Shown here: in pieces, positions 7,026 through 11,864 of the stretch | Numbering within the stretch: the stretch's first letter is position 1 | How the letters are laid out: each line of letters starts with the position of its first letter | NCBI GenBank assembly: GCA_029861795.1 | Contig: JAOTYS010000103.1 | Coordinates: 1-11,864, forward strand | Reading direction: 5' to 3' | Origin: Gammaproteobacteria bacterium | GTDB taxonomy: Bacteria > Pseudomonadota > Gammaproteobacteria > Arenicellales > JAOTYS01 | DNA: 11,864 nt | Position numbers and translations under genes: made by a program | Notes under the pieces: generated by a model | Seen by the model: the letters and a program-made list of their open reading frames with translations, nothing else | Databases searched by the model: none | Told to the model about the DNA's origin: nothing

Positions 7026-7092
7026 TAGAATCAGTTAATAAAACCACGTCCACATAGACGTTCGACCGCAGGTCTCCGACCTGCGGTTTTTT
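7026..7092 (+). ncRNA. Candidate small RNA of about 67 nt
   Basis: The interval runs from the predicted start of the promoter at 6992-7019 to the T-run of the terminator at 7066-7092. It contains an A/U-rich 5' part, a small hairpin (ACGTC at 7046-7050 pairing with GACGT at 7057-7061), and the terminator hairpin. No start codon with a useful frame lies inside. It reads opposite to the flanking genes and would run convergently towards the TerB-like gene. No known RNA family is recognised. The terminator is the firm part; the RNA itself is inference. Confidence 0.4.
7066..7092 (+). terminator. Strong intrinsic terminator, plus strand
   Basis: CCGCAGGTC (7066-7074), loop TCC, GACCTGCGG (7078-7086) is a perfect nine-pair stem followed at once by six T (7087-7092). 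It is asymmetric: the other strand has no T-run, so it acts on plus-strand transcripts, although there is no plus-strand protein gene to its left within the window. Confidence 0.85.
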
Positions 7093-7182
7093 CTGCTTAA
7101 CGATAAAGTGCTGTTCCGGCATCGCCTGAACTGCAATCAATGCTTGGTCGAGGCGGTGACAAGGTTATCGCTAATCTTGCAC

Positions 7183-7749
7183 CTAAGAGAAGGCCCGATC
7201 TAGCTCGTCTAATACGTCCTGTTCCGACTTCGAGATCTTATTGCCAAGACCGATAAAGCCACCTGCTGCTTCTGCGACCGAACGAGCGCGTCCTAGGAGA
7301 TCCCGCTTCAGAGTATTCTTACCCTCGACGTTTAACGTTGCCGAAAGCGCGCCGACATACTCTTTCCAGGCGGAAAGCACCGAGCGATCCGGCCTCTCAG
7401 CGAGCCAACTATCGAGGAGCTGACCACTCGCGCTGTCCCTGCCAATCCCCGCCGCTTCCGCAGCAACCAGGATGGCGTCTCTTTCCTTATCGTCGACGTC
7501 TCCGTCCGCCCAAGCCACCTCAACTAGAGGCACCAGGGAAATAGCGGCCACAGTGTCGCTCCCGATATCCAGGGCAATCAGTTGCTCAAGCACAGCACTG
7601 TCTGTGATACCCGAGGCCTCTGATAGAGATTCCTTACTAGCCTTTACTTCTTCCTGCTGTTTCAACTCGTCTCGGAGCTTGTCGCTCTCCTTGGCGAAAA
7701 ACGAGTCTTCCAACGCCTTCTTGCGATCCCCAAGAAACTCCTGACTCAT
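7183..7749 (-). CDS. TerB-like (tellurite resistance TerB family) protein
   Basis: The 188-residue soluble protein has a charged N-terminus (LGDRKKALEDSFFAKESDKL, residues 6-25, predicted coiled helix) followed by an all-helical TerB-like domain. Its signature is LVEVAWADGDVDDKERDAIL (75-94), the acidic, possibly metal-binding turn of TerB-type domains. The end, GNKISKSEQDVLDELDRAF (169-187), is a second typical helix. Family members with this layout are usually uncharacterised, and a direct role in tellurite resistance should not be assumed. An excellent AGGAGGGAG sequence precedes the ATG. A 13-base palindrome (7776-7788) lies 27 bases upstream of the start. It sits 126 bases downstream of the small membrane protein gene on the same strand and might be co-transcribed with it. 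Confidence 0.85.
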   Translation of the reverse strand: MSQEFLGDRKKALEDSFFAKESDKLRDELKQQEEVKASKESLSEASGITDSAVLEQLIALDIGSDTVAAISLVPLVEVAWADGDVDDKERDAILVAAEAAGIGRDSASGQLLDSWLAERPDRSVLSAWKEYVGALSATLNVEGKNTLKRDLLGRARSVAEAAGGFIGLGNKISKSEQDVLDELDRAFS

Positions 7750-7775
7750 GTTTTCTCCCTCCTGTCGATTTGGGT

Positions 7776-7788
7776 ATGGTTAAACCAT
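7776..7788. promoter_or_regulatory. 13-base perfect palindrome upstream of the TerB-like gene
   Basis: ATGGTTAAACCAT is a perfect inverted repeat with one central base, 27-39 bases before the start codon of the TerB-like gene. Size and place would fit an operator, but no regulator gene is adjacent and no promoter boxes were found around it. Confidence 0.3.
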
Positions 7789-7826
7789 CTAGGCAAAAGT
7801 CTAACTGCAGATTCAGATCGAGCGCG

Positions 7827-7851
7827 GATGCGTGCGCTCATAAAACGCATC
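7827..7851. repeat. Inverted repeat between the membrane and TerB-like genes
   Basis: GATGCGT (7827-7833) and ACGCATC (7845-7851) form a perfect seven-pair stem around an 11-base loop, 24 bases after the membrane protein stop. No T-run follows on the minus strand, so it is more likely an mRNA hairpin between co-transcribed genes than a terminator. Confidence 0.45.
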
Positions 7852-7875
7852 GGCTTGGCTTCTTTTTGTATTGGT

Positions 7876-8325
7876 TCAGTTCGCCGTGTCGCGTGACCCG
7901 CCGAACCAACCCGACAGCGTCTTCAGGATCAGACCGGTGCCAATACCCCAAGCACCGTTGATTAGGAACGCAGTCAGCAGCAGCGGCGGATGCCAGCCCC
8001 CGCCCATTGGTTTACCCTTGAGCGGCAACACCACCAGAAGGGCGACCAGCGACGGTAGGATAGCACCAAACAAAAAAGCGACAGCCCAGTAGCCACCGCC
8101 CCGTGGAAACGTGCGATCGATTAGCGCAAATAGAATACCCCAAACGCCACCCCAAAATGCCAACGAGAACACCGCTGGTATCCCGAACGGTTGGGTCGCC
8201 GCCATCGGGAAAGGCCCGAACGGCGCCAAACCCGCAAACCACAATACCGTGAGCGTCAGCTGGTGAAAGATCAGAGCGGCGAGAAAACCGGCGACAAATC
8301 CAAACAGCAGCCGTGTGGGAGCCAT
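7876..8325 (-). CDS. Small integral membrane protein, four helices
   Basis: The 149-residue inner-membrane protein shows four hydrophobic segments at about residues 5-35, 46-68, 78-100 and 113-135, separated by short loops with Pro and Gly. A cytoplasmic-type basic patch is seen at IDRTFPRGGG (69-78) and LKGKPMGGGWH (102-112). No signal sequence, enzyme motif or recognised family was identified; similar small proteins are usually annotated as hypothetical. AGGAGG lies six bases before the ATG, an ideal ribosome binding site that fixes the start. Upstream, a palindrome (8352-8371) overlaps a TACAAT box. The gene reads towards the TerB-like gene and may form a two-gene unit with it. Confidence 0.75.
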   Translation of the reverse strand: MAPTRLLFGFVAGFLAALIFHQLTLTVLWFAGLAPFGPFPMAATQPFGIPAVFSLAFWGGVWGILFALIDRTFPRGGGYWAVAFLFGAILPSLVALLVVLPLKGKPMGGGWHPPLLLTAFLINGAWGIGTGLILKTLSGWFGGSRDTAN

Positions 8326-8351
8326 AGCAAGCCTCCTGGAAGGTTGTGATT

Positions 8352-8371
8352 TGGCATGTAATTGTATGCCA
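8352..8371 (-). promoter_or_regulatory. Palindrome overlapping a possible -10 box
   Basis: TGGCAT and ATGCCA (8352-8357, 8366-8371) form an inverted repeat around eight bases, 27-46 bases upstream of the membrane protein ATG. On the minus strand TACAAT (complement at 8361-8366) inside it matches five of six bases of a -10 box, but no good -35 lies 17 bases before it. It may be an operator overlapping a promoter. Confidence 0.3.
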
Positions 8372-8401
8372 CTTGGACGGTAGCTGCCTTATAAATCAAG
8401 G

Positions 8402-8421
8402 GTGTCTGACCCTATTGATTC
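8402..8421. repeat. Dispersed 20-mer repeat, copy 2
   Basis: This is identical over 20 bases to 4835-4854. The flanks differ, so the shared unit is short. It shares the TCTGACC core with the right arm of the hairpin at 9261-9281. Confidence 0.8.
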
Positions 8422-8506
8422 CCACGCACAATGACTTCGACGAACTCTCGTGGCACGATAACGAGAACGCCTGGATCGCTCGTTGCGTGGCTCTTCGTGA
8501 AAGTGG

Positions 8507-8645
8507 ATTCCCGCTTCGGCAACTGCTCGGTAATTGCTCCTGCATTACCCTACTACGATACATCCGTGTATCTATCCCTGCGTTGCTCTACCTCCTGCGC
8601 ACCCCTCAAGGGGGTACCGAGGTCCATGCAGTCGTTCGCGGGAAT
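8507..8645. repeat. Split ATTCCCGC/GCGGGAAT palindrome
   Basis: The arms GTGGATTCCCGC (8503-8514) and CGCGGGAATGACG (8637-8649) match the two halves of a palindromic repeat common in proteobacterial intergenic DNA, where they normally lie a few bases apart. Here they are separated by 123 bases, which contain a further ACCCC/GGGGT hairpin. This suggests an insertion into, or expansion of, the usual loop. Confidence 0.5.
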
Positions 8646-8672
8646 GACGAAGTCTAGAGATCGAGTCAGCGA

Positions 8673-8699
8673 CCAAGGGGCAGAGCGCTTGAAAAGCGC
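8673..8699. repeat. GGGGCAGAGCGCTTGAAA repeat, left copy
   Basis: CCAAGGGGCAGAGCGCTTGAAA (8673-8694 in two halves) matches CCAAGGGGTCAGAGCACTTGAAA at 9213-9235 apart from one missing T and one substitution. It also contains GCGCTT-GAA-AAGCGC (8685-8699), a perfect six-pair hairpin. Together with the copy at 9213 it brackets the gene at 8777-9163. Confidence 0.65.
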
Positions 8700-8776
8700 C
8701 AATGACGATACTTCTCGCGATCATTCCCTTTGAGCTAGATACCTGATAATAATGTTAAACACAGAAGGTTAGGCAA

Positions 8777-9163
8777 ATGTCACGGCTTTTGATGGGCTTA
8801 CTAATCGGCATGCTGACCACAGCGGCTGATGCCCAAGATGACGACCATCATGATTTTCCGCCCAGCGTGATGCATTTTCATGAAATCATGGCACCTTTAG
8901 TTCACGCGCCGCCCAGTCCTGAGCGAGCAAAAACCGTGTGCCAGAATACTGAGCGATTGAACGAGTACGCGGCACGACTAACGCGAGCGCCGGTGCCGGA
9001 CGGGGTATCTGGTGTAAATTGGTCTCTGGCGGCAGAAAGGTTGAGCGAAAGCACGACAATGCTACGGGATGCCTGCGCGGACAACAACTTCAAGGACAGC
9101 TGGCTAGCCGATGTAAACAGTCGGTTTCATCAGTTGGTGCGGTTGGTGGGACATGATCACTGA
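8777..9163 (+). CDS. Small exported His/Asp-rich protein, function unknown
   Basis: This is the only plus-strand protein gene. The 128-residue product begins with a signal peptide (MSRLLMGLLIGMLTTAADA, cleavage likely before Gln20). The mature N-terminus is rich in His and Asp (DDDHHDF, 21-27; MHFHEIM, 32-38) and the protein ends GHDH, which suggests metal binding in the periplasm. The remainder looks all-helical, with two Cys (55 and 100) placed to link two helices. It resembles the helical-bundle layout of cytochrome c'-like proteins but has no CxxCH haem motif. No family is recognised. GAAGG lies 11 bases before the ATG, which is a little distant. It sits between two copies of a palindromic repeat and opposes all neighbours. 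Confidence 0.7.
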   Translation: MSRLLMGLLIGMLTTAADAQDDDHHDFPPSVMHFHEIMAPLVHAPPSPERAKTVCQNTERLNEYAARLTRAPVPDGVSGVNWSLAAERLSESTTMLRDACADNNFKDSWLADVNSRFHQLVRLVGHDH

Positions 9164-9212
9164 TAAATTCTTGCGCACCTTCCGAAGAAGACAAGAAAAA
9201 GATCGCAGAAGG

Positions 9213-9281
9213 CCAAGGGGTCAGAGCACTTGAAAGTTTTTTGGACGGCGATAGTTTTGATTTCAAGTAATCTGACCTTGG
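9213..9281. repeat. Imperfect 69-base palindromic element
   Basis: The left arm CCAAGGGGTCAGAGC-ACTTGAAA (9213-9235) and the right arm TTTCAAGTAATCTGACCTTGG (9261-9281) are inverted copies with a two-base gap and two mismatches, separated by 25 bases. The element starts 50 bases after the stop of the gene at 8777 and could form a long hairpin in its mRNA. A T6 run (9237-9242) lies inside the loop. The symmetric arms and GGGTCAGA core suggest a small non-autonomous mobile element. Confidence 0.7.
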
Positions 9282-9317
9282 TCTGCCTTTGATATGGTTA
9301 GGGATCGACGGCATTGG

Positions 9318-9380
9318 TCTGCTGCAACGATTTGCATAAGCGACGCGCGTCCAGCGAAGCTCCTTCTCTGGTTGCTAGTC
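9318..9380 (-). other. Weak attC-like site after the oxidoreductase gene
   Basis: Directly after the oxidoreductase stop, the minus strand has GCAAC and, about 50 bases on, GTTGC preceded by GCTTATGCAAATC, with a perfect GACGCGCGTC palindrome between. The GCTTATGCA-AAT-CGTT arrangement resembles the right side of integron attC sites, but the core (GTTGCAG) fails the GTTRRRY consensus at two positions and the left box is poor. Confidence 0.2.
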
Positions 9381-9828
9381 ACAACGGACGAGCCTCAACG
9401 ACTACCGCTTCGTTGGCAGCTCTATTCAAGTCTTGCTCTTTTAGACTTCTGTCTTTGTTTAGGCCTATACCATGGTACGACGCGTCTTGCGGAAAAAGGG
9501 CAAGATAATGAGTGAGAGCTAACTTAATCCTCTCTGGCTCGTCAAAGATCGCCTCTGCTCGATACCATGCTTCTTTCCCTGCTACTCGTAGCTCTACATC
9601 CGCGCCGCCCTTAAGGTTGCGCCACCACAAATTGGTCGCTGAGGTAAAGCAACGAATGACGCCGTCCACCACTACATAACGAACTGGCGTCGTAAACTTT
9701 CGCTGACTTTTCCGACCAGTAAAAGTAATGAGCATTAGACCTTTACTGCAAAAACTATGAATCGGTGAGCGAAGCATAAACTTAACTATTGGGTTGATGA
9801 TGACGAAAAGAGACTCGGGAAGCTTCAT
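9379..9828 (-). CDS. Deazaflavin/F420-type nitroreductase-family protein (DUF385-like)
   Basis: The 149-residue product resembles the small split-barrel family of deazaflavin-dependent nitro- and quinone reductases. Visible features are the ITFTGRKSQRKFTTPVRYVV stretch (34-53), where the TGRKSG-like turn and TP(V/L) mark the cofactor phosphate region in this family, CFTSATNLWWRNL (60-72) with the conserved WWxNL, and the G-x-V-E-L-R-V-x-G strand (75-84). Family members use F420 or flavin; which one applies here is unknown. The start codon lies only seven bases after an attC-like GTTAGGT core, with little room for a ribosome binding site, as is common for integron cassette genes. It is followed by repeats and a convergent gene. 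Confidence 0.82.
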   Translation of the reverse strand: MKLPESLFVIINPIVKFMLRSPIHSFCSKGLMLITFTGRKSQRKFTTPVRYVVVDGVIRCFTSATNLWWRNLKGGADVELRVAGKEAWYRAEAIFDEPERIKLALTHYLALFPQDASYHGIGLNKDRSLKEQDLNRAANEAVVVEARPL

Positions 9829-9835
9829 AGCTCAG

Positions 9836-9990
9836 ACCTAACGCCTGCGATCAACCGCGGCTCTGAGCGTCGGCTGCATTTACATGTTACCTACAGACAT
9901 TAACGCGTTCGTGACTCGTTTTGAACCATCGGCGGTGAAGATGTTGGGAGCACGTACGTCCATACAGCCGTAATTGCGTCCGGGTTGAAT
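9836..9990 (-). other. Candidate integron attC recombination site
   Basis: On the minus strand the site opens with ATTCAAC (complement at 9984-9990, a perfect RYYYAAC box) seven bases after the cupin stop. It ends with GTTAGGT (complement at 9836-9842, a perfect GTTRRRY core) seven bases before the next start codon. The right arm GCCGCGGTTGATCGCAGGC leading to the core has the spacing seen in known attC sites, and it partly pairs with the left arm (GACGCAATTACGGC). At 155 bases the site is slightly longer than most attC sites. Folding has not been computed. Confidence 0.45.
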
Positions 9991-9997
9991 TGTCTTG

Positions 9998-10393
9998 CTA
10001 GGCGTCTTCTGGCCGTTCAATACTATGGTCTGTTGGCTGAGGGGTAACTGCCATAACCTTCACACCTTTTGGTGTTTCAAACCGGTGCCACGTATTTTTA
10101 GGTACTACTAAGAACTCACCTTCCCTAAGTGCGTTTGGAACCTCATTACTATCAGATAGTAGTATCAGAGTAGTTTCCCCCTCAACGACGAGAACAATTT
10201 CATCTCCGTTTGAATGACGCTCCCATTGACTATTACCGGCATAATGCCCAATAAAGACGCCTCCATCACGGTATTTCGATAGCGTAGCAAAAGCATCCTT
10301 AGCATGTTCATCTGTTGTTTCAGGCGTTCGGTTACTTAAGAACTTAAGCTGTGTAAATGCAGCTTTGATCGAAATTGGTGTTGCTTTCGGCAT
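9998..10393 (-). CDS. Cupin-domain protein
   Basis: The 131-residue single-domain cupin is a small beta-barrel metalloprotein. Cupin motif 1 is visible as WERHSNGDEIVLVVEG (57-72), with His60 and Glu65 as likely metal ligands; the usual second His of HxH is Asn62. Motif 2 is EGEFLVVPKNTWHRF (91-105), with His103 as the last ligand. His60/Glu65/His103 is enough for metal binding in many cupins. The reaction is unknown; such proteins range from isomerases to dioxygenases to simple binding proteins. No Shine-Dalgarno sequence is seen. Its codons are richer in A/T than those of the genes in the left half, which would fit acquisition from elsewhere. The stop is followed within seven bases by a candidate attC box. 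Confidence 0.88.
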   Translation of the reverse strand: MPKATPISIKAAFTQLKFLSNRTPETTDEHAKDAFATLSKYRDGGVFIGHYAGNSQWERHSNGDEIVLVVEGETTLILLSDSNEVPNALREGEFLVVPKNTWHRFETPKGVKVMAVTPQPTDHSIERPEDA

Positions 10394-10499
10394 AAACGGC
10401 TAGCTTTTTAAACGCTCAGCGGCTCACTTCACCGGCGAAAGAGTGGAGCGACGAAGGAGCGCAGCTCTATCTTGTCCGCGCGCAAGCGATTGTATGTGT

Positions 10500-10928
10500 T
10501 TACTCGGATGGAGGAGCGTACTTTGCAAAGACCTCAGCCCCAGTCATATCTTCTGTTTCGTTTGCAAATCGATAGAACGAAGGTTTTTCATCGATGAATA
10601 TTTGATGATCGAAAACGAACATTCTGTCGTCTTCGAATAACCCTACAGGCATTATGTACTGTTTGCTATCTTTTAACCTGTAAAACAGATGGCTTCCACA
10701 TTTATTACAAAAGCCGCGCTCAGCCCACTCAGATGAATCAAATACAGATATATTCTCTTCGCCTTCGAATGAAACTTCAGTGCCACAATCAACGGCCAAT
10801 AGCGGTCCGCCAGCCCATTTCCTACACATACTGCAATGGCATGCGCCCACATTCTTACTAACGTTCTTTGCGTTGGTCCCTGTTGCACCACAAAGACAAC
10901 TCCCGTTTGCTTCGATTAGCTCTGACAT
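10500..10928 (-). CDS. GFA family zinc protein (glutathione-dependent formaldehyde-activating enzyme-like)
   Basis: The 142-residue protein shows the complete zinc-binding cysteine pattern of the GFA/CENP-V family: CLC (Cys11, Cys13), CHCSMC (Cys30, Cys32, Cys35) and CNKC (Cys74, Cys77). The core HCSMCRKWAG and the C-terminal half with FYRFANE also fit. Most family members have no proven formaldehyde activity and are simply zinc-stabilised carbon-sulfur lyase-fold proteins, so the enzymatic name should be used with care. AGGAG lies eight bases before the ATG, a strong ribosome binding site. An attC-like arm lies upstream (10963-10990). Base composition is A/T-richer than in the left half of the window. 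It is separated from the cupin gene by 106 bases with a degenerate attC-like core. Confidence 0.92.
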   Translation of the reverse strand: MSELIEANGSCLCGATGTNAKNVSKNVGACHCSMCRKWAGGPLLAVDCGTEVSFEGEENISVFDSSEWAERGFCNKCGSHLFYRLKDSKQYIMPVGLFEDDRMFVFDHQIFIDEKPSFYRFANETEDMTGAEVFAKYAPPSE

Positions 10929-10962
10929 CTTGTTTCTCCTGTGATTCGGATTTGATCGGCAC

Positions 10963-10990
10963 AGATAACGGTCCGGTTAAGGTGTGCGGT
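10963..10990 (-). other. attC-like half site before the GFA gene
   Basis: On the minus strand, CTTAAC, five bases, then CGTTATCT lies 34 bases upstream of the GFA start. The same spacing, CTTAAC-N5-CGTTAGAT, is found at the right end of the well-known aadA1 attC. The core GTTATCT deviates from GTTRRRY at two positions, and no clear partner box was found after the DUF1772 gene stop, so this may be a decayed site. Confidence 0.28.
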
Positions 10991-11105
10991 AGCGCGATAA
11001 CGGCGGTGTACAGCCGCGCCGAGCAACAGCGAGCGAAGTTTTTGGGCATCCACTCGCCGGCTCATGTCATTTACTGGCGCGTCTGGAAAGCTACGAGGTC
11101 TAGCC

Positions 11106-11594
11106 TCAAGAACCTAGTGCCATGCCAAACAATGCGGCTGCGGCAAAGGATGCTGCCGTCCGGACGTGATTCCAAGCCGTCCAGCTGGAAACGTAACTTC
11201 CCCATACTTCTTCGCTAGAGGGATCCGCGGGTGACACGGCCGCCAGGCGCTCGTTTCTGGGGACATTGAACACGATCGTGACCAAGATGCTACCAGCAAG
11301 ATAGAGCGCGCTCCCTGCGAATCGCAAAAGCGTACCAGTTTCACCCCAATGGTACAGCGAATGAGTCAACGCCACTATGCAGGCAATGCCGGTTCCGAAG
11401 AAAACGCCCATGAACCATGGGGTTAGGACTGTGACGTTGATAGACTGCATGAAGCCGATGCCCGCCTCAGGCGGAACACGACCTAGGGCCTTCATGACGA
11501 AGGTCGAAAAGGCGAAAAAAACACCCGCAACAATGCCGCAACCTAGAGCCGCGACAAGCGTCAAGGCAAACACCAATTCGTTAAGCGATCCCAT
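11106..11594 (-). CDS. DUF1772 (anthrone oxygenase-like) membrane protein
   Basis: The 162-residue inner-membrane protein has four hydrophobic segments: residues about 5-33 (FALTLVAALGCGIVAGVFFAF), 55-77, 88-108 and 143-160. The family signature is visible: GIVAGVFFAFSTFVMKAL (20-37) followed by P-x-x-G-x-x-x-MQSIN, then VFNVPRNERLAAV (108-120) and WTAWNHVRTAASF (137-149). Fungal relatives act as anthrone oxygenases in polyketide synthesis, but the bacterial members have no proven function. An AGAG-containing stretch precedes the ATG. A perfect GTTGGGC core-like heptamer lies 20 bases upstream. All neighbours on both sides are small, unrelated and in the same direction. Confidence 0.9.
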   Translation of the reverse strand: MGSLNELVFALTLVAALGCGIVAGVFFAFSTFVMKALGRVPPEAGIGFMQSINVTVLTPWFMGVFFGTGIACIVALTHSLYHWGETGTLLRFAGSALYLAGSILVTIVFNVPRNERLAAVSPADPSSEEVWGSYVSSWTAWNHVRTAASFAAAALFGMALGS

Positions 11595-11614
11595 TAGCTC
11601 TGCCGCACCGAACT

Positions 11615-11722
11615 GCCCAACTTATATTGATCTACAAATACGCAGGTCGACATCCAGAACTTAAGCGGCATTTCTACGTGGCTAGACTGGAACCAGCAAT
11701 AACAGGTAAAGGTAGGTTGACA
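11615..11722 (-). other. Possible attC-like site before the DUF1772 gene
   Basis: Minus-strand GTTGGGC (complement at 11615-11621) matches GTTRRRY perfectly and lies 20 bases before the DUF1772 start codon. A partial RYYYAAC box (TGTCAAC, complement at 11716-11722, five of seven) sits eight bases after the stop of the next gene. The 108-base span is normal for attC, but the arms pair poorly by eye. Confidence 0.25.
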
Positions 11723-11730
11723 GCGAGAGA

Positions 11731-11864
11731 TCATTTCGTGCCCGAGCCGACGAGTGCGGGCATCGGAACTCGATACAGTCCGTCGGAACAGTGGTACTGC
11801 TCGATTCCAGCCACAACCGCCTCGGATATGGTCTGTCGAGCGGATTCCGTTTGGGCCAATAGCA
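11731..11864 (-). CDS. Partial C-terminus, probable SAM-dependent methyltransferase
   Basis: An open frame enters from the right edge and ends at TGA (complement at 11731-11733), giving 43 residues. It reads as a helix (LLAQTESARQTISEAVVAGI) followed by a beta-hairpin ending YRVPMPALVGSGTK. An 'IxxAVxxGIxxY...DGxYRVPMPALVGxG' ending is typical of class I S-adenosylmethionine-dependent methyltransferases, whose last strand carries this pattern. The cofactor-binding motifs would be outside the window. It is on the same strand as the small genes to its left and separated from the DUF1772 gene by 136 bases. Confidence 0.5.
   Translation of the reverse strand, partial: LLAQTESARQTISEAVVAGIEQYHCSDGLYRVPMPALVGSGTK

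Larger units (their letters stand above)
6804..7182. other. Gap with palindrome cluster and a small RNA candidate
   Basis: This 379-base stretch between the SH3-domain gene and the TerB-like gene contains the palindromes at 6842-6935, a plus-strand promoter candidate at 6992-7019 and a perfect terminator at 7066-7092. Nothing protein-like was seen in it. Bases 7093-7182 show no feature. Confidence 0.6.
8326..8776. other. Repeat-rich 451-base intergenic region
   Basis: This is the upstream region of two divergent genes. It holds the palindrome at 8352-8371, the second copy of the dispersed 20-mer (8402-8421), separated inverted repeat arms ATTCCCGC (8507-8514) and GCGGGAAT (8638-8645), an internal hairpin ACCCC/GGGGT (8601-8615), and a CCAAGGGGCAGAG repeat with its own hairpin (8673-8699). 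Open frames crossing it are repeat translations with no protein character. A-T rich sequence at 8744-8760 may hold the promoter of the gene at 8777, but no clear -35 was found. Confidence 0.65.

Noticed and set aside
7183..7749. Tellurite resistance operon
   Set aside because: Only one TerB-like domain is present, without terC, terD or other ter genes, so a resistance role is unsupported.
8346..8733. Two plus-strand frames of 100-103 codons
   Set aside because: They translate through intergenic palindromes, have no ribosome binding site, and show no protein character.
8777..9163. Cytochrome c'
   Set aside because: The helical layout is suggestive, but the CxxCH haem-binding motif is absent.
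10868..11218. Plus-strand 116-codon frame
   Set aside because: It is antisense to the GFA and DUF1772 genes and runs through the intergenic attC-like arm, with no coding signature.
1..11864. tRNA, rRNA, transposase or integrase genes
   Set aside because: None was recognised on either strand; mobile element evidence is limited to short repeats and attC-like sites.

Overview
The window (11,864 bases, about half G+C) looks like chromosomal accessory DNA from a proteobacterium, most likely a gammaproteobacterium. The lineage is inferred from the REC-GGDEF-EAL protein, the Tat-exported aldo/keto reductase and intergenic palindromes of the GGGTCAGA and ATTCCCGC kinds. There is no rRNA or tRNA to confirm it. 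Fourteen of the fifteen well-supported or edge-truncated genes read on the minus strand.

Left part (1-2580), read right to left: a short-chain dehydrogenase, a major facilitator transporter, a small acyl carrier protein-like protein, and the first codons of what may be an AMP-dependent acyl ligase cut by the window edge. This could be a small acyl-modifying operon with its own exporter. The carrier-like protein has Phe where the phosphopantetheine-bearing Ser should be. A possible 63-codon reading frame overlaps the dehydrogenase start by ATGA.

Middle (2580-8330): a 607-residue REC-GGDEF-EAL regulator, probably a cyclic-di-GMP phosphodiesterase with a degenerate cyclase domain; a Tat-signal aldo/keto reductase; a secreted protein with SH3-like domains; a TerB-like protein; and a small four-helix membrane protein. 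Between these genes lie tandem 48-base hairpin repeats (5838-5973), a cluster of GC-rich palindromes (6842-6935), and a plus-strand promoter plus perfect terminator that may define a small RNA of about 67 nt (about 7026-7092).

Repeat-rich gap and lone plus-strand gene (8326-9378): a 451-base gap holds several palindromic repeat remnants. One small exported His/Asp-rich protein (8777-9163) lies between two copies of a CCAAGGGG(T)CAGAG repeat, and the right copy is half of a hairpin of about 70 bases.

Right part (9379-11864): a deazaflavin/F420-type oxidoreductase-like protein, a cupin, a GFA-family zinc protein, a DUF1772 membrane protein and the C-terminus of a probable methyltransferase, all on the minus strand and functionally unrelated. 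The intergenic spaces carry sequences that resemble integron attC sites. The best has the core GTTAGGT directly before the oxidoreductase start and a matching RYYYAAC box 155 bases away, just after the cupin stop. The region may be the distal end of a gene-cassette array whose integrase would lie to the right of the window. This is the most interesting hypothesis here, but it needs structural and homology checks.
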